Shown here: in pieces, positions 12,090 through 20,206 of the stretch
Position numbering within the stretch: position 1 is the stretch's first letter
How the letters are laid out: every line of letters starts with the position of its first letter
Source: Ascoidea asiatica
Lineage: Eukaryota; Ascomycota; Saccharomycetes; Ascoideales; Ascoideaceae
Length of the DNA stretch: 64,000 bases
Reading direction: 5' to 3'
Assembly: GCA_001600695.1 (NCBI GenBank)
Contig: BCKQ01000001.1
Coordinates: forward strand, 2,451,880-2,515,879
The notes under the pieces: generated by a model
Database searches by the model: none
Told to the model about the DNA's origin: nothing
Seen by the model: the letters and a program-made list of their open reading frames with translations, nothing else
Made by a program: the position numbers and the translations under genes

Positions 12090-12450
12090 ACTACAACAAT
12101 TCCAGCCTTTTTCTAAATCATCGTCAGCTTCTTTTGCAATATCTTCCATTTCTTCAATGTCGTCTCCATCTATTTCTGCCACTAGTTTATCTTCTATTTT
12201 TGGTAAATTCTCATCAGTTGATTTACGTGCAACATCTCGGAAACATGCTATAATTTTTCTAACAATCTTAGCAATAATTTCCATTGATTGATTCTCAGGT
12301 ATACCTAATACCTCTGCAATTTCATGAACTTTTTTATTTTGAATCCAATTGATAATAAAATAGCCTTCTTAACACTTGACAAACTAATTTCTTTTGGCAT
12401 TTGATCTCCAAAATATAATGGAGTCATACCTAAAATCATGTTAAATAGCA
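12090..12450 (-). pseudogene. KRE33: KRE33/NAT10 (rRNA/tRNA cytidine acetyltransferase) pseudogene fragment
   Basis: Minus-strand translation gives the conserved tail of Kre33/NAT10: LYFGDQMP, PKEISLSSVKKAILLSIGF, then after a frameshift KVHEIAEVLGIPENQS, then KIVRKIIACFRDVARKSTDE and LPKIEDKLVAEIDGDDIEEM. These align in order with the S. cerevisiae Kre33 C-terminal region (the AVLLALGL, LNLPSNQ, KIMRKM and EETLPNIKDDAIAEMDGEEI blocks). The frame is shifted near 12335, and an in-frame TAA follows a YHAI block near 12440. Traces of the preceding helix may continue to about 12600. The open part (11970-12284) is 104 codons, of which the last 40 or so no longer resemble the family. Kre33 is essential for 18S rRNA acetylation, so a functional copy must lie elsewhere; this is a decayed partial duplicate. 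Confidence 0.8.
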
Positions 12451-12599
12451 TGATATTCTAGTACAATTTTATCTTTTTAAATCTTAAAAAGATGAGAGAA
12501 AACATTGCCCTAATTCATTTTTATTAAACTCATTTTATAAATTCGTTTTCGTCTCCAAATTTACTACTTTGAATTATTTTTATTGCTATAATTGATGTT

Positions 12600-13378
12600 A
12601 ATCGTGGTTGACTGAACTGAAATATTTACAGATTGGCATTATTAACATTTTTCAAAGATTGAAATTGCTAGTCTTTACTTAGTAAAAGCTTTTATAATCT
12701 GAATTTTGATTTGAGCTGAATCATTATGTAAACTATCATTGAATTTTTAATTATTATTTATTGAGCAACTTTCTAAAGAATTATGGAGTCTGAAATGAAA
12801 AAAAAAAGTCTGGATTTAAATTATTTGGAAGTAAAAATATTATTTTCTTTCAATTTTTGATTAAAATAATTTGAAAAGGTGAACTTTTTTTAAGAACTTT
12901 TGTTAGATTTAAGTTAAAAAGGGATTTTTCATGGAATCTACAGTATACCCGATGAGTGTTAATTCCTTAAGAAACCTTTTTGAAGACGAGAGTCAAAAAA
13001 ATGAGAAATAAATTCGTTAACATCATACTGTAAATAAAATAATTTACATTCTTTCTCTTCTAATATAAGAATATGAATCATGAATTATTTAGTATAATGA
13101 AGCTATATATTTTGATAATAAAAGGAGGTTTAACAGTTTGATATACTTAATAGTCTGAGCAAAAATGTAAAAAAAAACTTCAAAAAAAATCATAAAAAAA
13201 AAAATGAAACCTTATGTGAATATATTTTTCTTGTTAAAAAAAAGGAATATTGTGTTGAAATATAAAAAAATATAGAGAATATCGACAAATTAAGTATGAA
13301 AACATAAACATACATTTCATTCAACCATTTTCAAGTAAACGAACTTATTAAACACTGTTTCAATTTAATCAATAGAAT
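12600..13378. other. Intergenic, no gene recognised
   Basis: AT-rich DNA between the KRE33 relic and the 3' end of the carrier gene. It holds two TACTGTA/TACAGTA words (12939-12945 and 13026-13032). No coding or RNA feature was recognised. Confidence 0.45.
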
Positions 13379-14902
13379 TTATTTATGCTGATTTCCTTCT
13401 AATCCCATAATTCTTTTCAAATTCTCATATACTAAATAACTTATACTTACTGCAGGACAAACTTTGGCCAAATTTGGTAATAATCCTTTGAACAATCCTG
13501 GGTATCCTTCTCTTTTGATTGTTTGTACAAATACATCTGAAAATCCAGTATATGTATAAGGATGTGCATATGTTCCTTGAGCTTGTAATCTAGTCCTTAA
13601 TAAGTTTATAGGATAAACTATTGTTGCTCCAACTGTTCCAGAAAAAGCACCCATTGGTAATACTGTTAGATTACTTAGTTTGACATCTTCTTTCGCTATA
13701 TCTAATCTTTTAGCTTCTCTTGCAATCATTAATTTTTTAAATGTTGAAAATGTACCTAAATCGATTGCTGCATATGGAAAAATCCCCGTTACTCCTACAA
13801 TTACACCACGATAAAATAATTTCAATCCTCCTTGAGCCCACATTTCTTTAGCTGTAGCTGCTAATAATCCAAAACCTTTTAATTTAGTTTCCAATGATGC
13901 ACATTGAACTCTATATTTCAATGTATCAATTGGATAAACAGTAAATTGAGAAACTACACCTCCAATACCACCGGCAAAATATGTTGAAATTCTAGATAAA
14001 TCAGCTGTATCTTCAACTCCTTCTATAGTTGCAAAAAATCTTTTCGCTGCTTCAAATGATCCAAATTTCATTGCTGCTTCTGGAAAAACTTTAATTACAT
14101 TCAATCCATTACCAACATAAAATGCCTTTATTCCTCCTTGTCTATATAATGTTGTAGCTGCTTTAACTAATGGAGATTTAATTTTATCAACTGGCGGATG
14201 ATTTTTTTTAGTTCTTGCAATTTCTTCTTTAGGATGCATTATTATAGATGTTAAATCTGTTCTTGCAATCAAAAAAACTTTAAGTCTATCAAATGGAGCT
14301 GTACATGTTCTTGAAATAACCCCTGCAGTCCCTCCTGCCAAAAAAAATCCAAAACCTCTTAAAAAATCATTAATTAATGTCATATCTCCTTCTGATGATA
14401 AATCTATATCTTCATTAAAAAATTCAAATGCAGTTTTTAATCTGGATCCATAATTTCTTGGCATGAATAATAAAAAATCTCTCCACTCATTATATGTTAT
14501 AAATCCATCATTAGTTTTATCTAATTTTTTATAAAATTGTTCTACAACTTCTTCTTTTGCAGAAATATTCAATGTTTCATTTAAATAAACTTGAATATCT
14601 TTCTTCAATAATTTACCATCATGATCTTTATCCATTTTCAGAAATGCGGTAGAAATTTGACTTTCTGCATTTATTATATAATTTTTGAATTCATTATAAT
14701 CAATCAAATTATCATGCTTTTTATCTATTGAATTAAAAATAACTTTAATATTTTTTGTAGAATTTCTTAATGGATGATTAGATAAATCAAACGCCTTTTT
14801 GAAAGACTCAAAATTAATCCTTCCATTTCTATTTATATCGATTTCCTGAAATAACTCTTTAAGTCGTAATTCTTGATTATCCTTTGATTCATTTTTAATC
14901 AT
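13379..14902 (-). CDS. SAL1: Ca2+-regulated mitochondrial ATP-Mg/phosphate carrier, Sal1/SCaMC type
   Basis: A 507-residue inner-membrane carrier, the usual size for the short Ca2+-binding carriers. The N-terminal half has four EF-hands at residues 22-33, 60-71, 91-102 and 128-139. The third and fourth have good ligand sets (DKDHDGKLLKKD, DKTNDGFITYNE). The C-terminal half has three mitochondrial-carrier repeats with signature motifs APFDRLKV (near 202), YPIDTLKYR and YPINLLRTR; the third lacks the acidic residue, as in other family members. The N-terminal domain senses Ca2+ and gates exchange of ATP-Mg or ADP for phosphate, adjusting the matrix adenine nucleotide pool. In S. cerevisiae Sal1 becomes essential when the ADP/ATP carrier Aac2 is lost. 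The start is the ATG at 14900-14902. The promoter lies in the 690-base gap to the thioesterase gene. Confidence 0.88.
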   Translation of the reverse strand: MIKNESKDNQELRLKELFQEIDINRNGRINFESFKKAFDLSNHPLRNSTKNIKVIFNSIDKKHDNLIDYNEFKNYIINAESQISTAFLKMDKDHDGKLLKKDIQVYLNETLNISAKEEVVEQFYKKLDKTNDGFITYNEWRDFLLFMPRNYGSRLKTAFEFFNEDIDLSSEGDMTLINDFLRGFGFFLAGGTAGVISRTCTAPFDRLKVFLIARTDLTSIIMHPKEEIARTKKNHPPVDKIKSPLVKAATTLYRQGGIKAFYVGNGLNVIKVFPEAAMKFGSFEAAKRFFATIEGVEDTADLSRISTYFAGGIGGVVSQFTVYPIDTLKYRVQCASLETKLKGFGLLAATAKEMWAQGGLKLFYRGVIVGVTGIFPYAAIDLGTFSTFKKLMIAREAKRLDIAKEDVKLSNLTVLPMGAFSGTVGATIVYPINLLRTRLQAQGTYAHPYTYTGFSDVFVQTIKREGYPGLFKGLLPNLAKVCPAVSISYLVYENLKRIMGLEGNQHK

Positions 14903-15590
14903 CTTTGAAACCTACAGATTTAACAAGCAATTACAAAAGTTCAGTCCAATTTTTGATTCAAGTAAATATTAGAGACTTTGAAAGCACTACTGGATAGTTA
15001 ATTAATATGAACGAAACTTGAAGTATATATAATGTAGAATCAACATCTCTATTGCTTCTTTTAATTCAATTTCCAATTCATTTTATTTGTAAAGCAAATA
15101 GTTTTAGAAAAATCAAATCTAATAGTAAGTAAATTATCAGAAAGAATTGCATGCCAACGATGAATAGCCAAACAGACCATTTTCAATATTTAACGTTACC
15201 TTAGGAGAATATCAACGAAAACCATTGGGCGGATCCGTACTAAGAGAGTTTGAGGTTACCCTTCAAAAATAACTTGCCGGATCAGAATTTCTTATGCTTT
15301 GGATTTTTAAAGATCCAAAAATAAGTTTAAAGGGTTCTGGGTTTCACCTTATGAAACAATAATATTTTATAACATAGATCTGGAACCAAAAGTTAATTTT
15401 CTTAACTTTAAATTACATTGCTGAAAAATATATGAAAAGTTATAGATAAGAAGGTTTGAATATTGAATATTAATGTAATGTTTAAATGAAATAAAATTTT
15501 TATAATAAAAAAAATTCAGGACTATAAAACTAAATAAAAAAACAATCTTAGCGAAAATTATTGGACCTAAAAAAACTAAAAGCTCAAACT
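14903..15590. other. SAL1 upstream region / thioesterase 3' region
   Basis: 688 bases between two minus-strand genes. A short GC-richer patch (15220-15300) sits in AT-rich flanks. No RNA gene or relic was seen. Confidence 0.45.
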
Positions 15591-17120
15591 TTATAGTTTA
15601 TCATCTTTAATTTGACAAGCGTATTGCGCAGTATCTTCTGCTCTTCTTCTTCCTTCAATAAAATCCATCATTTCACCATAAGTTTCAGGTAAAACAGTAG
15701 AATACCCAGGAATATTGGGAGATGCAGGATCTGAGTCTCTTGGTACAAAAAAAGAAAAAATAAAAGATCCACTTTTTATGTGTTTAGAATCACCTAGAGC
15801 TCTAACAGTTGTGTCTACTTTTACTTGAATAACAGTCCCCGGTCTCGAAAGGAAATCATCTGGATTTGTTGTTAAAACATTTGCCGGAGTTAAATCAAAA
15901 TGGTTTAATTTTTTCATTTCTTCTGGCATAGTGTTAGGATTTGGTAAATCAGCTTCATGAATATGTTCGGTATAACAAACCGAAGCATTCATATATAAAA
16001 CAGAACCAACAGGAACTGGAGCTCTAAATGTTGTTGTATCTAAGGAAATAAACCTTGGAGGAGCATGAGCAAAAGCGGCTGAACAACAGTAAGCAAGCTC
16101 AAAACTTTGTCTCATTAAATAACCACCAAATATCATATATGAATGCCTATTTCTATATTGAGGTTGCATGAATAAAGAGGAACTAATTTTTGTATCTTTC
16201 ATTGTTGTAATACCATCTTCAGGATTTGCATTTTCTTGAACTTTTTTAGACACAGTCCAAAGTTTATGGATTAAAGTAGATTCAGCAAAAGAAGGAATTG
16301 TTTTATTTAAATCTTGAGTTGAAGCTCTTAATTTTTTAGCGGCGTTGTGAGATTCAGCTCTTCTAAAGTCAAGCCATTCTTCTTCTGAAATTGGCAATAA
16401 TTTATTTATTGGGAAGGATTTATGAGTTTCAGGATTTCTTGCAACAAAAGTAAAATTAGCTGATAATATAACATCATCATCTTTTATTAATTCTTGAGTA
16501 ATTTTTCCATCCTTTGGTAAAGTTTGCTTATGATCTAAAGCTTTAATTGTAATTTCCATTGAAGATCTACCAACCCAAGTTACACAACCAGCTAAAATTA
16601 CATTACTTGAGGATATATCGTCAATTCTTTTAAGCATGTAAATTCGATCAACTGAGGCGGTGACTATCATTGGCTCAGCTGGTGCACAGTGTCTATAAGC
16701 AATGGTCCCAGCTAAAGCATCTAAATCTTGAAATAATTGGCCAATTCTTAATCTTCCAAAAGCATTGACATAAGCATCACAAAGTCTCGCGTCATCTTTG
16801 AAAGGTAAAGTTAATACAGAAAATGAATCATCTCTGGTTTTTTCTATTATTTTTGAAGGGCCAACTTTGTTATAAGAATAAGAATCAATAATTTTACCTT
16901 TTGCCAATTGAATTTTTCTTTCTGATAATGCTTCAAGCCAAGTTGCAGTTTTAGGTAAATTTTCAGTACGGCGTTTAATTTCTAAAGAATCAGATAATAC
17001 AGTTGTGGTAGCATCTAAAGAGTCCTGAGGCTTGCTTAAAATACTATTATATCTATTAAAAGGTGAATTTTTTAGAGCACATTTAGGAATACTTTTCAAA
17101 ATTAGTGTGGTTCTCAACAT
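15591..17120 (-). CDS. Mitochondrial acyl-CoA thioesterase, two hotdog domains (ACOT9 family)
   Basis: A 509-residue protein. The start MLRTTLILKSIPKCALKNSP is rich in basic and hydroxylated residues and lacks acidic ones, as a mitochondrial presequence should. Two hotdog folds follow. The first, about 100-250, includes IGQLFQDLDALAGTIAYRHC and ASVDRIYMLKRID. The second, about 310-480, includes FGGYLMRQSFELAYCCSAAF and FISLDTTTFRAPVPVGSVLY. The tandem arrangement, with the Asp in the first domain and the GG helix of the second, is that of the ACOT9/ACOT10 enzymes, which hydrolyse acyl-CoA to free acid plus CoA in the matrix. Related fungal proteins are known by sequence, but their substrates are not settled. 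The enzyme may set acyl-CoA levels alongside ACC1 in this window; that link is inference. Confidence 0.8.
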   Translation of the reverse strand: MLRTTLILKSIPKCALKNSPFNRYNSILSKPQDSLDATTTVLSDSLEIKRRTENLPKTATWLEALSERKIQLAKGKIIDSYSYNKVGPSKIIEKTRDDSFSVLTLPFKDDARLCDAYVNAFGRLRIGQLFQDLDALAGTIAYRHCAPAEPMIVTASVDRIYMLKRIDDISSSNVILAGCVTWVGRSSMEITIKALDHKQTLPKDGKITQELIKDDDVILSANFTFVARNPETHKSFPINKLLPISEEEWLDFRRAESHNAAKKLRASTQDLNKTIPSFAESTLIHKLWTVSKKVQENANPEDGITTMKDTKISSSLFMQPQYRNRHSYMIFGGYLMRQSFELAYCCSAAFAHAPPRFISLDTTTFRAPVPVGSVLYMNASVCYTEHIHEADLPNPNTMPEEMKKLNHFDLTPANVLTTNPDDFLSRPGTVIQVKVDTTVRALGDSKHIKSGSFIFSFFVPRDSDPASPNIPGYSTVLPETYGEMMDFIEGRRRAEDTAQYACQIKDDKL

Positions 17121-17815
17121 TTTTAAAGATTATCGAAAATTGCAAGTAGTTTGGAACCTTCTATTAATTATTGGAAGGTTTAGAAAAAAAAAAAAAAAGA
17201 GGAAAAATAAAGAATTGAAGTAATTATATACTACACTCAGTAAAAAAAAAAACCAAAAATTCAATACCTACAAATCTTTATCGATAAAATTAAGTTTATT
17301 TCCAATTTCATTTTTCGATAGATTCTAAATCAATCAAAGAAAATGGAAAGTCGGAACTGACAGATAAGAGGCAAATATTCTTGTCACATGGCCGGAACTC
17401 TTGTATTTAACTGGATTGAATGCTGAACAGAGGAGTTAGGAGCGAGTTTCGGCCAGGTCGGAAAAACTAATACCGGCCTGTTCAGTTGGAAGTGCCCCTC
17501 GATTTCCTGTCGAGACTCCTCAGACTCAGACTGATCTCGGCCTAAAATAAGGACTCATTGCCATCAATTTGCTAAATTTGAGTTGGATTCGTGGCATAAA
17601 TTTTGCTTTTCTTTGTAACCTTAGCTACTTTTGGTGTTACAAAAAAGAAGCGTCACCACCATATGGACAATTTTGAAATTTGATTTACTAGATTTTTTTA
17701 CATCAGTTTAGTTTTTTGGTTTCTCCCACTAAAAAAATTAGCATAAATTAATACAGTACATAATAACAAATCAAAGAAAAAAGATCAAAAAACAAATAGT
17801 ATCAACGTTAATTTA
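17121..17815. other. Thioesterase upstream region with GC-rich island
   Basis: 695 bases between the thioesterase 5' end and the TAF8 3' end. The segment 17340-17560 is about half G+C (50 % in 17461-17520 by direct count). It contains the word ATGGCCGGAACT (17388-17399) also found at 344-355, and other CGG-type words that Zn2Cys6 factors could bind. A TACAGTA word is at 17752-17758. No gene was seen. Confidence 0.45.
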
Positions 17816-19867
17816 TTATATAAACTCATCATCATCAGAATCACTATCGAAATAATTATCCACAGATTTTTTAGAAAAGTCAAACTCAAAGCCGTTTTCG
17901 AGATACGATTCAAGCTCTTTTCTTTTTCTTTCTTCTTCTTCTTTTTTTTTAACATCCTCTTCTAGTTTCTTTAATTCAAGTTCTTTTTTCCTTGCTAGTC
18001 TTCTCTTTTTATGAAGCAATTGTTTTTTGATTTTAAAAAATGTATCTTGCACTTCAGCATTATAAATTTCTTGTACTTTTAGTGAATTAGTCGTTATACT
18101 TGGAGCTTGCACATATGTTATAGGGCAGGGCCCAATTAATTTGGCAACTTTAACATATGGGCTATTTTCAATATCTATTAATTTTTTTTTCTTTATGTTT
18201 TCCCTTTTATTTTTCAATTCATGATATTCTTTTGCATATTTCACTACATCAAATGGTTTTAGTTCTTGGTGAATAATTATACCAGGCAAATCTTTGATAA
18301 ATTTTGCATCTTGTCCATTACTTAATTCTTTAATTTGATTATTAACACTAACATCACTAACAGAACTCAAATTCTGAAAACTATCAAAGCTCTTATTAGG
18401 CTCTAAAGAAAATTCTTCTTTGAAATCTTCTCCGGGACTAATATTGTAAAAATTATTTGATGTTTCAGTCGAAGGTCGACTTAACTTCACTTTAAAGTGA
18501 AGTCCATTTGAAGACCTGGGATAATTTTTTTCCTTGATTATAATTGGCTCTTCCATATTTGACTTCTGTTTTTCTAATATAGGTGAAGCTGTTCCTATAT
18601 TGCTGCTATTATTAATTCCATTATTTGAACTTGAATTTAGGATTATTGAATCATTCTTCTGAGCGAAAGTTGAGTTAAGATTTCCATCCGAAAATAAAAT
18701 TAATTCCTCTGTATCTTTTATTTTTATCTGTTTCTTTTCTTCAATATCTTTATCGAGATTCTTACTAGTGTCGCCATCGTTTTTTGAATCATTTTCACTT
18801 TCATCTGAAGATGTTATCGCTAAATTATTGAAATCCTCAGCATCTTCGATTAACATATTATAAACGGCATATATATCATTTTCTTTTTTATCTTGATTTT
18901 GATATAGATCTATTGGTTTAAACTGACTAGCATGATTTATATGGTTTATATCATCTATACTGACTTTTCTTTTTTTCTTTTCCTTTTTTATAAAATTGAT
19001 ATTTTTAATTAAATTAGATAAATTTCTAGATGCAATATCACTTTCTTGTACTAACTTTTGTTTTAAATTTTTTTCATTTCGAATAATAGTTGTGAATTGA
19101 GGTGAAGATTTGTAAGTATATTCTGGAGGAAAACTGGGTAAGTATTTTGGAATGAATGATTTTTTTTTTTGTTTTGAAGAAAATAAAAAATTTAAAGTAT
19201 CTTGAAAAGAGTTTTCAAAATGAGAATCTATTGATGATTTAATTGAAATTTCTTTATTATTATTATTATTGCTATTTTCATCTTTATTTCCAATTATTTG
19301 TTTGTTTATACTATTCGATTTTGCAAAAAATTTTGAACGAGAATATTCCTGAAATAAATCTTTCAAAAATATGTTATTTTGAACTAAACACAATTTTAAA
19401 TCTGAGAAACCTGGAATATGCCTTCTTTGATATACAACTATTTTATTTAATCTAGATAAAATTTTATTGAAATATTGGGAAGCTAATATTGTTAAAAATT
19501 CAATTGAATATTCGGATATATGTTCAATTGATAAAGATCTCAAAATTGAAAGTATTGCCTTTGACATATATTGATAATTTGGATCCAAATCATTGAATGT
19601 TGAGGTAACTTTGATAATCTGAGGTTCCAAATAAATTTCGGAACTGCTCATTGGGAATTGTTTTTCAATTTTTCTTTTAATAGTTTTATCACTATAATTC
19701 TTCTCAACAATAAACGCCTTTTCACTACTTCTATTAGTATTTGCTGTTGAATTTCTGGACTGATCCTTTGCAATTGCTTCTGGCGATTCAATTTTTTCAC
19801 TTGAATCTTTTTCTTCTTTGGGTCTAATTTGTTCATTTTCTTGGATAGCGGTGCCATAATTTGTCAT
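17816..19867 (-). CDS. TAF8: TFIID subunit TAF8 (histone-fold protein)
   Basis: A 683-residue protein starting at the ATG of MTNYGTAIQENE; the frame runs a further 22 codons to a TTG that I reject. Residues of about 98-165 form a bromodomain-associated histone fold (MSKAILSILRSLSIEHISEY, then FLTILASQYFNKILSRLNKI). Residues 238-260 carry the TAF8 C-terminal signature (IPKYLPSFPPEYTYKSSPQF). Together these are diagnostic for TAF8, which pairs with TAF10 and helps assemble TFIID at promoters. The remainder is Ser/Asn-rich linker followed by a strongly basic and acidic coiled coil (about 600-660) and an acidic tail ending DSDSDDDEFI. It is longer than S. cerevisiae Taf8 (510). It shares a 339-base divergent promoter with the aminopeptidase gene. 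Confidence 0.8.
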   Translation of the reverse strand: MTNYGTAIQENEQIRPKEEKDSSEKIESPEAIAKDQSRNSTANTNRSSEKAFIVEKNYSDKTIKRKIEKQFPMSSSEIYLEPQIIKVTSTFNDLDPNYQYMSKAILSILRSLSIEHISEYSIEFLTILASQYFNKILSRLNKIVVYQRRHIPGFSDLKLCLVQNNIFLKDLFQEYSRSKFFAKSNSINKQIIGNKDENSNNNNNKEISIKSSIDSHFENSFQDTLNFLFSSKQKKKSFIPKYLPSFPPEYTYKSSPQFTTIIRNEKNLKQKLVQESDIASRNLSNLIKNINFIKKEKKKRKVSIDDINHINHASQFKPIDLYQNQDKKENDIYAVYNMLIEDAEDFNNLAITSSDESENDSKNDGDTSKNLDKDIEEKKQIKIKDTEELILFSDGNLNSTFAQKNDSIILNSSSNNGINNSSNIGTASPILEKQKSNMEEPIIIKEKNYPRSSNGLHFKVKLSRPSTETSNNFYNISPGEDFKEEFSLEPNKSFDSFQNLSSVSDVSVNNQIKELSNGQDAKFIKDLPGIIIHQELKPFDVVKYAKEYHELKNKRENIKKKKLIDIENSPYVKVAKLIGPCPITYVQAPSITTNSLKVQEIYNAEVQDTFFKIKKQLLHKKRRLARKKELELKKLEEDVKKKEEEERKRKELESYLENGFEFDFSKKSVDNYFDSDSDDDEFI

Positions 19868-20206
19868 TCTAGTGCTTTGAAGGGTTAATATTATACAATT
19901 GCTATCATTAATCAAGTTTTTAGAATTATTCAATAATTATCAGATTGATCAATTAGAATGAATTCCAAAGATTAGTTGCTTATCGTGTTTTTTTAAAGTC
20001 TATGTTTTTGTTTTCCTGTTTTTTCTTCTACTTTCATTTCAAAAGACTCTAATTTTTGGTGTCATAGATCCAGACCGGGTAATACATAAATACATTTTTC
20101 AAATATTAGGAGACCTTAATTGAGGTAATGCATTAAGCTCAACATTCTAAATTTCGAAAAATTGTGATTTGACATCAAAATATTTGAAAAAGAACTACTA
20201 AAAAGT
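19868..20206. promoter_or_regulatory. Divergent promoter, TAF8 and aminopeptidase
   Basis: 339 bases between two oppositely directed start codons, so both promoters must lie here. No clear TATA box was seen. A short GC-richer patch is near 20065-20080. Confidence 0.5.
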
